From: a gamma proteobacterium HTCC2207
Lineage (GTDB): Bacteria; Pseudomonadota; Gammaproteobacteria; Pseudomonadales; Porticoccaceae
Assembly: GCA_905182265.1 (NCBI GenBank)
Contig: CAJJAO010000014.1
Location: 1-64,000, forward strand
Direction: 5' to 3'
Length of the DNA: 64,000 nt
The position numbers and the translations under genes are program-made. Below the pieces are notes generated by a model. The model had not been told where the DNA came from. It did no database searches and saw only the letters and a program-made list of their open reading frames with translations. Positions 55,881 to 64,000 of this stretch are shown here, piece by piece (position 1 is the stretch's first letter; each line of letters starts with the position of its first letter).

Positions 55881-57764
55881 CTACTTAGCACTCGCCACCC
55901 AAGCTTTGATACGCTGTTCTAAAATATCTAGGGGAATCGGCCCAGCTTCCAGCACGCGATCATGGAAGGTACGGATATCGAAGTCATCGCCCATCTCCCG
56001 AGTCGCATAGTCTCGCAACTCGCTGATCTTTAACTCGCCCATTTTGTAAGCCAGTGCCTGACCGGGCCATACGATATAGCGATCGATCTCGACCGTAATA
56101 TCATGTTCTGACTTGGCACTATTGGCGATAAAAAAGTCGATGGCACGCTGACGGCTCCAGCCCAGACTGTGCATACCCGTATCAACAACAAGTCTCACCG
56201 CTCGCCACATTTCATAGGTCAGCTGACCAAACTTGCTGTAAGGGTCCTTATAAAAACCCATCTCTTCACCCAGACTTTCCGAGTACAGCCCCCAACCCTC
56301 AACAAAGGCAGTGATGCGATAGAGGTCACGACGCCAAGGATGCATATCGCCCTGCTCTTTAGCCAGAGAGATTTGTAAATGATGCCCAGGCATGGCCTCG
56401 TGGAGGGTCAGCGCTTCCATCTCCCACTTGGGCCTGGTGTTTAGAGCATAGGTGTTGGCAAAGAAAATGCCCGCCCGCCCCATAGAATGAGCGCCGGGCT
56501 GATAGTAGGCCGTGGTCTGTGACTTCTCGGCATAGCTGGGAATCATCTTTACGCCGTAGGGCAGTCTGGGCAACTTACCAAAAAGCGCCGGCAACTCTGC
56601 ATCGGCGCGCTTGGCAATATCTCGGTACTGGCGCAGCAGGTCTTCTTTGTTGCTGTAATAAAACTGCGGGTCTCTACGCAAGAATTCTGTGAAGGCGTCA
56701 AAATCGCCGTCGAACCCTGAGTCGACAATCACCTGTTCCATAGCCGCACGGATGCGTGCCACTTCACTGAGCCCCAGCGTATGAATCTGCTTTGCAGTCA
56801 AATCAGTCGTGGTCGACCGAGTTGCTCGGTGGGCATACCAAGCCTGCCCATTGGCGAGATTAGAGATTCCGACGGCCTGCACAGCATTGGGTAAATAGTC
56901 ATCTTGCAAATAAGTTAGCAGCCTTTGGTAGGCCGGTGCAATACGGTCCTCATAAGCGGCTATAGCGCGAGTTTTAAGACGTTTTTGTTGTACCAGTGGC
57001 ACTGCCTTGGGAAACTGCTTAAACGGGCTCAGGAGCGGGCTATCCATGGGCTTATCAAATAGCTGGTTGGCTACCTGCTGAGGGATATTGCGCAATGTAA
57101 CTGCCGGCGGGGTAATCGACTGCTCAAGCCCTTTGGCAAGCAGAACCAAAGTCTGGTCAATGACCACATCAGCAGACTCGAGACGTGCCACTATGTCCTC
57201 ATAGTCAGCCAGTTTTCGCGCTGGCATCAATGTGATCATCTGTGCCAAATCTTGCTGCACACCACCCATCTGATTAATGGGCATTAACTCATCGGGAAAT
57301 GCCTGACCGGCAACATCGAGCGACAGATCTTTGTGCAACAGCTGAAAATCTAACCGTGCAGAAACACTTAATGCCTCTGCCTCAATACTGTCGATAGCTT
57401 TTAACAGAGTCCGGCTGTCGAGCTTGCGCTTTTCTATACCTGCGAGAGAATAGTCACTCCAACGACTGTTTTGACCAGGATAGCCCAGCCAGGTGGCCGA
57501 CTCCGGAAACTCAGTCATCTGGTAGTCGTAAACCACATCCATAAAAGCAACAAGGCGGGCATCCTGACTAGCAAATCCCTTATTGGCAGTGACCAGATCT
57601 AAACGAGCCTGATAGTCCTCTAGGGCCGCCATAGATTTTGCTGACATGACTGCGGATAGGCTGACAGCCAGTACTATTACTATTTTTTGAATTGCTAATA
57701 GTCTTTGAATTACTAATAGTCTTTGAATTTTTATTGTTTTACGTAATTGATGAATCATAACCAC
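55881..57764 (-). CDS. DUF885 family secreted protein
   Basis: 627 residues with a long N-terminal signal sequence (IVIVLAVSLSAVMSAKSMA). The key motif LTLHEAMPGHHLQISLAKEQ (H-E-x-x-x-G-H-H) lies at about residues 455-475 and resembles a zinc metalloprotease site. DUF885 proteins are probably periplasmic hydrolases or peptidases; activity is unproven. The first 30 residues include LLVIQ-RLLAIQ, from an 18-bp direct repeat at 57687-57722, so a downstream start is possible. Confidence 0.88.
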   Translation of the reverse strand: MVMIHQLRKTIKIQRLLVIQRLLAIQKIVIVLAVSLSAVMSAKSMAALEDYQARLDLVTANKGFASQDARLVAFMDVVYDYQMTEFPESATWLGYPGQNSRWSDYSLAGIEKRKLDSRTLLKAIDSIEAEALSVSARLDFQLLHKDLSLDVAGQAFPDELMPINQMGGVQQDLAQMITLMPARKLADYEDIVARLESADVVIDQTLVLLAKGLEQSITPPAVTLRNIPQQVANQLFDKPMDSPLLSPFKQFPKAVPLVQQKRLKTRAIAAYEDRIAPAYQRLLTYLQDDYLPNAVQAVGISNLANGQAWYAHRATRSTTTDLTAKQIHTLGLSEVARIRAAMEQVIVDSGFDGDFDAFTEFLRRDPQFYYSNKEDLLRQYRDIAKRADAELPALFGKLPRLPYGVKMIPSYAEKSQTTAYYQPGAHSMGRAGIFFANTYALNTRPKWEMEALTLHEAMPGHHLQISLAKEQGDMHPWRRDLYRITAFVEGWGLYSESLGEEMGFYKDPYSKFGQLTYEMWRAVRLVVDTGMHSLGWSRQRAIDFFIANSAKSEHDITVEIDRYIVWPGQALAYKMGELKISELRDYATREMGDDFDIRTFHDRVLEAGPIPLDILEQRIKAWVASAK

Positions 57765-57807
57765 CTCTCTTTAATGACATCAATACTGTCATAAATAGTT
57801 TGCCAGT

Positions 57808-57915
57808 GGAAATAGGATAGAGGGCGGAAATAGGATAGAGGGCGGAAACAAGATAGAGAGCGGAAATAGGATAGAGGGCGAAAACTAGTTAGAGGGTGCA
57901 AATAAAATAGAGAGC
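57808..57915. repeat. Six-copy 18-bp tandem repeat
   Basis: Six 18-bp units, consensus GGAAATAGGATAGAGGGC, the first two identical, decaying to the right. They lie upstream of the DUF885 start. Confidence 0.93.
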
Positions 57916-57948
57916 GCAAAGACCAGCAGATATAAAAACCGAGACAAA

Positions 57949-57978
57949 TAAAAAGGGAGTTGCAAGGCAACTCCCTTT
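57949..57978 (-). terminator. Intrinsic terminator after the peroxiredoxin gene
   Basis: Minus strand AAAGGGAGTTGC and GCAACTCCCTTT around a three-base loop, followed by TTTTTATTT. It lies 30 nt past the peroxiredoxin stop. Confidence 0.9.
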
Positions 57979-58007
57979 AAACGTAAAGCTTACTTTCGGC
58001 TAATAGC

Positions 58008-58484
58008 TTACAGCGCCGCTAAAATAGCCTCTGCACTTGAACCTTCAAGAGCTCCAGCATCAACATTGAGCAAGCTCACTACGCCATCGTCAACGATCAT
58101 TGCAAAACGCTTACTGCGTGTACCCATACCAAACCCTGTGCCATCTAACTCAAGGCCAATCGCTTTGGTAAAGTCTCCATTGCCGTCAGCCAGCATCATC
58201 AGGTTCTCAGCATTGGCGCTCTGGCCCCAAGCGTGCATCACAAACACATCGTTAACCGACATACAGGCAACTGTGTCTACGCCCTTAGCTTTGATCGCGT
58301 CAACATGGACAACAAAACCCGGAAGGTGAGCCATAGAACAGGTAGGTGTAAACGCACCTGGGACTGCAAACAACACCACTTTTTTACCGCCAAAAAGATC
58401 TGCCGTGCTAATGCCCGCAGGACCTTCTGCGCCCATGATAGAAAACATTCCCTCAGGAATTTTATCGCCAACTTGAATAGTCAT
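58008..58484 (-). CDS. Peroxiredoxin, Prx5 group
   Basis: 158 residues from ATG 58484 (MTIQVGDKIPEGMFS), which has GAGG 6 nt upstream; an ATG six codons earlier is less suited. VPGAFTPTCSMAHLPGFVV holds the peroxidatic Cys with its Thr and Pro. ACMSVNDVFVMHAWGQ is typical of the Prx5/AhpC-like hybrid group. It reduces H2O2 and organic peroxides with thiol reductants. Single-gene unit with its own terminator. Confidence 0.94.
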   Translation of the reverse strand: MTIQVGDKIPEGMFSIMGAEGPAGISTADLFGGKKVVLFAVPGAFTPTCSMAHLPGFVVHVDAIKAKGVDTVACMSVNDVFVMHAWGQSANAENLMMLADGNGDFTKAIGLELDGTGFGMGTRSKRFAMIVDDGVVSLLNVDAGALEGSSAEAILAAL

Positions 58485-58515
58485 ATCAACCTCGTTTATC
58501 AATAATTATTATTTT

Positions 58516-58547
58516 AAAATCGCCCAAAGCGTGCCTTGGACGATTTT
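58516..58547 (-). terminator. Likely intrinsic terminator after ssb
   Basis: Minus strand AAAATCGTCCAAGG pairs with CTTTGGGCGATTTT around a short loop, including G-U pairs, with a T run that is part of the stem. Confidence 0.6.
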
Positions 58548-58596
58548 AGATACCTGCTTTTTTAACCTAGATCTAGAACCAGTATTAAACCTAGAG

Positions 58597-59112
58597 CTAG
58601 AAAGGAATATCGTCGTCAAATGCACCATCTTGCGGCGCCTGCTGCTGAGATGGTTGCTGCTGTGATTGCTGGGGTGCAGATTGCTGAGGTGCCTGCTGCT
58701 GTGATTGCTGAGGAGCAGACTGCTGATAACCACCACCGCCCTGAGACTGATCAAAACCACCGCCCTGCTGACCACCACGACTATCTAGCATCTGCATTTC
58801 GCTAGCAACGACTTCTGTCGTGAAACGATCCTGTCCATCTTGACCCTGCCACTTGCGCGTGCGCAGTGAGCCTTCAACATAGAGCTTGGAACCTTTCTTT
58901 ACATACTCGCCAGCAATCTCGGCCAGGCGGTTAAAAAATACCACTCGGTGCCATTCAGTGCGCTCTTGCTGGTCGCCAGTGTTTTTATCTTTCCATGATT
59001 CAGACGTCGCAATGCTAAGGTTTGTTACAGCGCCACCAGACGGCATAAAGCGCGTTTCTGGATCCTGTCCACAGTTGCCCACAATGATGACTTTATTGAC
59101 TCCGCGTGCCAT
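58597..59112 (-). CDS. ssb: Single-stranded DNA-binding protein
   Basis: 171 residues. An OB fold at about residues 1-110 ([34 protein letters not shown]). A Gln/Gly/Pro-rich linker with repeated QQSQQQ motifs leads to the conserved DDDIPF tip that recruits repair and replication proteins. It binds ssDNA as a tetramer. Placed between an MFS gene and the peroxiredoxin, with uvrA divergent one gene away, the common gammaproteobacterial order. Confidence 0.97.
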   Translation of the reverse strand: MARGVNKVIIVGNCGQDPETRFMPSGGAVTNLSIATSESWKDKNTGDQQERTEWHRVVFFNRLAEIAGEYVKKGSKLYVEGSLRTRKWQGQDGQDRFTTEVVASEMQMLDSRGGQQGGGFDQSQGGGGYQQSAPQQSQQQAPQQSAPQQSQQQPSQQQAPQDGAFDDDIPF

Positions 59113-59155
59113 TTTTATCCCCTGTTCTAAACAAATTTGAGTACGGTTTAAGGTA

Positions 59156-60523
59156 CTAGCTAAAGTAAGGCCTCAAGCTCGCCATATCAACAGATTGCTT
59201 ATCAACTTTGATATAGGCCAATGGCTCACCTTTGAGAAGGAGTATATCTTCTACCCCCGTTATATTTGAAATTATTTTTGCAAATTCCTGATGATCTGCA
59301 TCACCAACCTGCAACACGATGGTTTGCAGCGGCTTTGGCGCCTTCAAGCCCAGAGCCAAAACCCACCAAATTGCCAGCACGCCCGCCACCAACAAAAATA
59401 AACCATCGACGCCATATTCCTGCAGGCTCCAGCCGCCCAAAGTGCCGCCCACAAAAGCACCGAAAAACTGGCAGGTCGAGTAGATACCCATGGCCGTGCC
59501 GCGATTACCTACTGGGCAGGTTTTACTCAACCAAGATGGCAGCGACGCCTCGAGCAGGTTAAACGCAGCAAAAAATATCAGCAGCATTATAGGTGTTAGT
59601 AAAGCGCCCCGCTCCAGCCCTAGTACCAGCATAGGAACGGTCAACATAGCCACGGCAATCACAAAGCTGAGTTTTTGTTTATTAAAGCGTTCGCCAAAAA
59701 TCATCGCCGGCAGCATGGCAACAAAACCACCACCCAGCAGCGCAAGATAGACCCACCAAAGGTTGTCGCGGCCAATCCCTAACTCCTCAGTCAGAATCGT
59801 TGGGATAACCACGAAGGCGGCCATAAGAGCCAGATGAAGAGCAAAGATACCGACATTAAGTCGCATTAACATGGGGTTCTTCAGTAGCTGGCCAATCTGT
59901 TTAATGTCTGCCAATGTCTCACGGTTTTTTTGCACATTAACGGCTTTGGGAACCAGGATCATAAACACAGCAATACCTAGCAGGCCCAATACAGCAGTTA
60001 CCCAAAATATTCCCGCTAACCCCATAGAGCCTGCAATAACAGGCCCGAGAATCATTGCCAGCATAAATGACAGACCAATACTGCCGCCTATAGCTGCCAT
60101 AGATTTGGTGCGATTTTCTTCTGAGGTCAGGTCCGTGACCATGGCCATCAATGTACTAGCGATAGCTCCCATGCCCTGCATGGCCCGACCAATAATCAAC
60201 TCAATCATGGTATCTGCCATGGCGGCATACAGACTGCCCACCACAAACATTAATAGCCCGCCAATAATCACTGGCCGCCGGCCGATTCTGTCCGACAACA
60301 GTCCCAAAGGAATCTGCAATATTGCCTGGGTCAACCCATAGGCACCAAGCGTCAGCCCCAGCATCAGCGGCGTAGCGCCCGCGTAGTCATCCATATACAG
60401 CGCCAGCACAGGCAGCACCATAAACAGCCCCAGCATACGAAAGCCATAGAGGCTTGCCAGAGAAACGGTAGCACGCCGCTCTACAGCTGACATGGAGGAA
60501 GAAGGTTGAGGGGATTCAGTCAA
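59156..60523 (-). CDS. MFS transporter with YajR-like C-terminal domain
   Basis: 455 residues. Twelve membrane helices with the MFS motif A between helices 2 and 3 ([18 protein letters not shown]). The last ~65 residues after helix 12 form a soluble domain ([20 protein letters not shown]), comparable to the YAM domain of E. coli YajR. Substrate unknown. This gene between ssb and uvrA is conserved in many relatives. Confidence 0.92.
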   Translation of the reverse strand: MTESPQPSSSMSAVERRATVSLASLYGFRMLGLFMVLPVLALYMDDYAGATPLMLGLTLGAYGLTQAILQIPLGLLSDRIGRRPVIIGGLLMFVVGSLYAAMADTMIELIIGRAMQGMGAIASTLMAMVTDLTSEENRTKSMAAIGGSIGLSFMLAMILGPVIAGSMGLAGIFWVTAVLGLLGIAVFMILVPKAVNVQKNRETLADIKQIGQLLKNPMLMRLNVGIFALHLALMAAFVVIPTILTEELGIGRDNLWWVYLALLGGGFVAMLPAMIFGERFNKQKLSFVIAVAMLTVPMLVLGLERGALLTPIMLLIFFAAFNLLEASLPSWLSKTCPVGNRGTAMGIYSTCQFFGAFVGGTLGGWSLQEYGVDGLFLLVAGVLAIWWVLALGLKAPKPLQTIVLQVGDADHQEFAKIISNITGVEDILLLKGEPLAYIKVDKQSVDMASLRPYFS

Positions 60524-60666
60524 AATGGTTTCAAATACTGTGGCAAAAATTTAGGCCTGTATCTTAACAGCGCAATACTGTGAGGCGAATATTTATCATC
60601 AATATTTTCAAAATAGGGTCTGCTAGGTTATTAACATCGTATGTTGCATATTAAATCAAATTCACT

Positions 60667-60696
60667 TTGCCCCAAGGGCAAGCTGAGCCCTATAAT
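60667..60696 (+). promoter_or_regulatory. uvrA: Likely sigma-70 promoter of uvrA
   Basis: A perfect -10 TATAAT at 60691-60696 and a weak -35 TTGCCC at 60667-60672, spaced by 18 bp, lie 32 nt before the uvrA ATG. No LexA box of the CTGT-N8-ACAG type was seen. Confidence 0.65.
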
Positions 60697-60728
60697 CGAT
60701 CGTTTAATCTGACTATAAAGAATTTTTA

Positions 60729-63560
60729 ATGGATACCATCCAGGTACGCGGCGCAAGAACTCATAATCTCAAAAATATTGATCTCGATATCCCCAGGGAT
60801 AAGCTGATTGTTATTACCGGCCTCTCCGGGTCGGGAAAGTCATCACTGGCTTTTGACACATTGTATGCCGAGGGCCAGCGTCGCTACGTAGAGTCGTTAT
60901 CGACCTATGCGCGGCAGTTCCTGTCGATGATGGAGAAGCCTGATGTAGACCATGTCGAGGGCCTGTCCCCCGCCATCTCCATCGAGCAGAAATCCACGTC
61001 CCACAACCCCCGTTCTACTGTGGGCACGATTACCGAGATCTACGATTACCTGCGCCTGCTATTTGCCCGCGCCGGCGAGCCCCGCTGCCCTGAACATGGT
61101 CAGCCGCTGAATGCCCAGACCGTGAGCCAGATGGTCGACCAAATTATTGCCCTACCTGAAGGCACCAAGCTAATGCTGCTGGCACCGGTGATTAAAGACC
61201 GTAAAGGCGAGCACCTGCACCTTTTTGAAAGCCTGCGACGTCAGGGCTTTATCCGCGCGCGAATTGATGGCCTAGTCTGTGACCTAGACGAAGCACCGGC
61301 TCTGGATAAAAAGAAGAAACATACCATCGAAGTCGTGGTTGACCGTTTTAAAGTCAAAGCAGACATTGGCCTGCGTTTAGCAGAATCCCTCGAGACTGCT
61401 CTGGCATTAGCTGAAGGCCTAGTATCTATAAGCTACATGGGCGACGAAAAACTACCAGACCAAATCTTTAGCGCCAAATTTGCCTGCCCAATCTGTAATT
61501 ACAGCCTTAACGAGCTTGAGCCACGGCTATTCTCGTTTAACAATCCAGCCGGCGCCTGCCCCACCTGTGATGGTCTGGGCGTGCACCAGTTCTTTGATAT
61601 TGACCGAGTGATTCAACACCCAGAAGCCTCTATCTCTGAAGGCGCTATTCGCGGCTGGGATCGACGCACGCTGTTTTATTACAACATGCTCACTAGTTTG
61701 GCCGAGCACTACAACTTTGATATTGAAGCTCCCTGGGAAAAGCTCTCGCAGATTCATCAGCAAAAGATTTTATTTGGCAGCGGCACCGAAGAGATCACCT
61801 TTAACTATGTGAATGATCGCGGCACCGTGTTCCGACGTGAGCACAGCTTTGAAGGTGTGATCAATAATATGGAGCGCCGCTACCGCGAGACAGAATCGAC
61901 CTCGGTTCGTGAAGAGCTCACTAAATATATGGCCAGCTCAAGTTGCCCCGAATGTTCAGGCACCCGCCTACGCAAATCGGCGCGCAACGTATTTATTGAT
62001 AACAAGCGTATCGAAGATATTGTCTGCATGCCTGTGGGCGAGTGCAGTGAGTATTTTGAAAACCTCGACCTGCCCGGCCGTCAGGGTGAGATTGCTGAAA
62101 AGATCGTTAAAGAGATACGCCAGCGCTTTAACTTTTTGGTGGACGTGGGCCTTAACTACTTATCCCTCAACCGCAGTGCCGACACATTGTCCGGCGGTGA
62201 AGCCCAACGGATTCGACTGGCCAGCCAAATTGGTGCTGGTCTTGTGGGCGTGATGTACATTCTCGACGAGCCCTCTATCGGCCTGCACCAGCGGGACAAC
62301 GAAAGACTGCTTAAGACCTTGGTGCGACTGCGAGATCTAGGTAATACAGTGATTGTGGTAGAGCATGACGAAGACGCTATCGCCTCTGCCGACCATGTGA
62401 TTGATATAGGTCCTGGCGCGGGCATTCACGGTGGTGAGGTAGTTGCCGAGGGCACTATTAAACAAATCAAAGCCAACAAAAACTCTATTACCGGGCAGTT
62501 TTTGTCAGGTAAAAGAGGCATAAAAATCCCCAAGGTACGCAATAAAGGTAATGGTAAAACCCTTAAAATCGTGGGTGCCACTGGTAACAATTTGCAAAAG
62601 ATCAACCTGGATATACCTCTGGGTGTGTTCACCTGTATCACCGGCGTTTCTGGCTCGGGCAAATCTACGCTCATTAATGGCACTCTTTACCCGGCTGCCG
62701 CAATCGCGCTGAACAAGGCCTCGACCTTAAAGCCAGCGGCTCACACCAAGATCAGTGGCCTCAGTCATCTTGATAAATGTATCGATATTAATCAGAGCCC
62801 GATTGGTCGCACACCGCGTTCCAACCCGGCCACCTATACCGGTATCTTTACTCCAGTGCGCGAGATCTTTGCTGGCACTCAAGAAGCTCGTTCACGAGGC
62901 TATAACCCCGGGCGATTTAGCTTTAATGTGAAAGGCGGCCGCTGTGAAGCCTGCCAAGGCGATGGCGTAACCAAAGTTGAGATGCACTTTTTGCCCGATA
63001 TTTATGTGCCCTGTGATGTGTGCAAAGGCAAACGCTACAACCGCGAGACCTTGGACATTCACTTTAAAGGTAAGAATATTCACCAGGTGTTGGCCATGAC
63101 CATCGAAGACGCTCGAGAGTTCTTTGATGCTATTCCAGCCATCGCCCGCAAGCTGCAAACATTGATCGATGTGGGTCTGTCTTATATCAGCCTCGGCCAG
63201 TCAGCCACGACTCTATCTGGTGGTGAAGCGCAGCGCGTAAAACTTTCAAAAGAGCTATCGAAACGAGATACAGGCAAGACCCTGTATATTCTCGACGAGC
63301 CTACTACTGGCTTGCACTTTCATGATATCGAGCAGCTGATGGCTGTTCTGCATCGTCTGCGTGACCACGGCAACACAGTTGTGGTGATCGAGCATAATTT
63401 AGATGTCATTAAGACAGCAGATTGGGTTGTCGACCTAGGGCCAGAGGGTGGCTCTGGTGGTGGTCAGATTATTGCGAAGGGAACCCCTGAAGAGGTCGCG
63501 CTAGTAGAAGGTTCTCACACTGGGTTTTTCTTGAAGGACATTCTAAAGCGCAAGCGCTAA
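60729..63560 (+). CDS. uvrA: UvrABC system protein A
   Basis: 943 residues, normal length. Two ABC ATPase modules: Walker [21 protein letters not shown] and [17 protein letters not shown], signatures [12 protein letters not shown] and [12 protein letters not shown]. Zinc sites [14 protein letters not shown]...CPTC and CEACQGDG...CDVC, all Cys present. It detects bulky DNA damage with UvrB in nucleotide excision repair. Starts its own transcript, divergent from the MFS gene. Confidence 0.98.
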   Translation: MDTIQVRGARTHNLKNIDLDIPRDKLIVITGLSGSGKSSLAFDTLYAEGQRRYVESLSTYARQFLSMMEKPDVDHVEGLSPAISIEQKSTSHNPRSTVGTITEIYDYLRLLFARAGEPRCPEHGQPLNAQTVSQMVDQIIALPEGTKLMLLAPVIKDRKGEHLHLFESLRRQGFIRARIDGLVCDLDEAPALDKKKKHTIEVVVDRFKVKADIGLRLAESLETALALAEGLVSISYMGDEKLPDQIFSAKFACPICNYSLNELEPRLFSFNNPAGACPTCDGLGVHQFFDIDRVIQHPEASISEGAIRGWDRRTLFYYNMLTSLAEHYNFDIEAPWEKLSQIHQQKILFGSGTEEITFNYVNDRGTVFRREHSFEGVINNMERRYRETESTSVREELTKYMASSSCPECSGTRLRKSARNVFIDNKRIEDIVCMPVGECSEYFENLDLPGRQGEIAEKIVKEIRQRFNFLVDVGLNYLSLNRSADTLSGGEAQRIRLASQIGAGLVGVMYILDEPSIGLHQRDNERLLKTLVRLRDLGNTVIVVEHDEDAIASADHVIDIGPGAGIHGGEVVAEGTIKQIKANKNSITGQFLSGKRGIKIPKVRNKGNGKTLKIVGATGNNLQKINLDIPLGVFTCITGVSGSGKSTLINGTLYPAAAIALNKASTLKPAAHTKISGLSHLDKCIDINQSPIGRTPRSNPATYTGIFTPVREIFAGTQEARSRGYNPGRFSFNVKGGRCEACQGDGVTKVEMHFLPDIYVPCDVCKGKRYNRETLDIHFKGKNIHQVLAMTIEDAREFFDAIPAIARKLQTLIDVGLSYISLGQSATTLSGGEAQRVKLSKELSKRDTGKTLYILDEPTTGLHFHDIEQLMAVLHRLRDHGNTVVVIEHNLDVIKTADWVVDLGPEGGSGGGQIIAKGTPEEVALVEGSHTGFFLKDILKRKR

Positions 63561-63588
63561 TGGCCCTCAACATTTGGAGACAGCGAAC

Positions 63589-64000
63589 CTAATAGCTCGC
63601 CTGCCAGGAATTATAATCGGCAGACATTTCATCAATAGCGGTCTGCTGGTATTCCCGCAGGCCGCTAAGAATTATTTTCTTTACACCCCATCCAACTTTC
63701 TCTGCACCATCCATTAAATCGAATCGTAGCTCTACGTCTCCACGTTTGCCATTGACCTTCATCTCTGAATCCGCCAGTTCAACTAAAGGCTGTTTGAGAT
63801 CCAGACGGTCAAGATGCAGGGACATCGACTGGTAGATCGCCAGCGGTCGCGCTGGGTTGATCATGACATTCTGCTCCGCCATTAAAGGCACCAGAATATA
63901 AGGGAAATTCTGCCCGGAGAAATACACATAGCTACGCACTAACTGCTCGATCATAATTTGATCAACGGTAGGCTCGCCGCTACGACTTACTTTTAAGTAA
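63589..64000 (-). CDS. Unknown protein, 5' end beyond the window
   Basis: The frame stays open to the window edge, so at least 136 residues and probably more; an ATG at 63954 is internal. The C-terminal part (PARPLAIYQSMSLHLDRLDL, GKRGDVELRFDLMDG, GWGVKKIILSGLREYQ) alternates strands in a way that would suit a hot-dog fold acyl dehydratase or thioesterase, but no diagnostic motif is present. Convergent with uvrA, 28 nt apart. Confidence 0.6.
   Translation of the reverse strand, partial: YLKVSRSGEPTVDQIMIEQLVRSYVYFSGQNFPYILVPLMAEQNVMINPARPLAIYQSMSLHLDRLDLKQPLVELADSEMKVNGKRGDVELRFDLMDGAEKVGWGVKKIILSGLREYQQTAIDEMSADYNSWQASY

Noticed and set aside
57755..57970. Minus-strand frame with FRPLSYF repeats
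   Set aside because: A translation of the 18-bp tandem repeat running into the peroxiredoxin terminator; no start signals.
60556..60569. CTGT...ACAG sequence upstream of uvrA as a LexA box
   Set aside because: The spacing is 6 bp; SOS boxes need 8 bp between the halves.

Overview
This window is chromosomal DNA of a gammaproteobacterium. The evidence is the block thrS-infC-rpmI-rplT-pheS-pheT-ihfA-merR-tRNA-Pro, an infC with an ATT start, the FabA/FabB pair, a 1642-residue NAD-glutamate dehydrogenase, rmf, and ssb divergent from uvrA with an MFS gene between. The gene set and intermediate base composition fit a marine group such as the Cellvibrionales (SAR92/OM60-like); that placement is inference.

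Layout. 1-1820: a thiolase-like gene cut by the window edge, divergent from a Crp/Fnr-family regulator, with nested palindromes between them. 1853-9540: tRNA-Pro and the conserved translation block on the minus strand. 9696-10145: a YaiI-family gene. 10151-13137: a run of minus-strand integron gene cassettes with five attC-like sites and no integrase in the window (a CALIN). 13598-17149: glutaredoxin-like, threonine-aldolase-like and rlmL genes. 17361-23479: rmf, two small unknown genes and the large glutamate dehydrogenase. 23745-30804: a six-gene MoxR/Bat operon. 30805-31767: a gene-free stretch with a 10 x 21 bp minisatellite, a 112 bp palindromic element and a structured region after pepN. 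31768-44630: housekeeping genes (pepN, nadK, shikimate kinase, an aminotransferase, purC, sdaA) with short tandem repeats between several of them. 44899-46230: an unknown gene and a LuxR-type regulator, followed by two palindromic elements, one a second copy of the 112 bp family. 46759-53759: clpB, a three-gene transhydrogenase operon and ispB. 53961-55776: fabA-fabB for unsaturated fatty acid synthesis. 55881-64000: a DUF885 protein, peroxiredoxin, ssb, an MFS transporter, uvrA and a gene cut by the window edge.

The most notable feature is the cassette array. All four complete cassette genes stop inside the R'' box of their own attC. For three of the four, the 7-bp box at the cassette's start is the exact reverse complement of its own R'' box, as expected of a mobile cassette that circularises. 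Their cargo is an alpha/beta hydrolase, a four-helix membrane protein, a membrane-anchored coiled-coil protein and a small acidic protein; the last three are unrecognised. A second theme is the abundance of short tandem repeats (6 to 30 bp units), both between genes and in frame inside genes.
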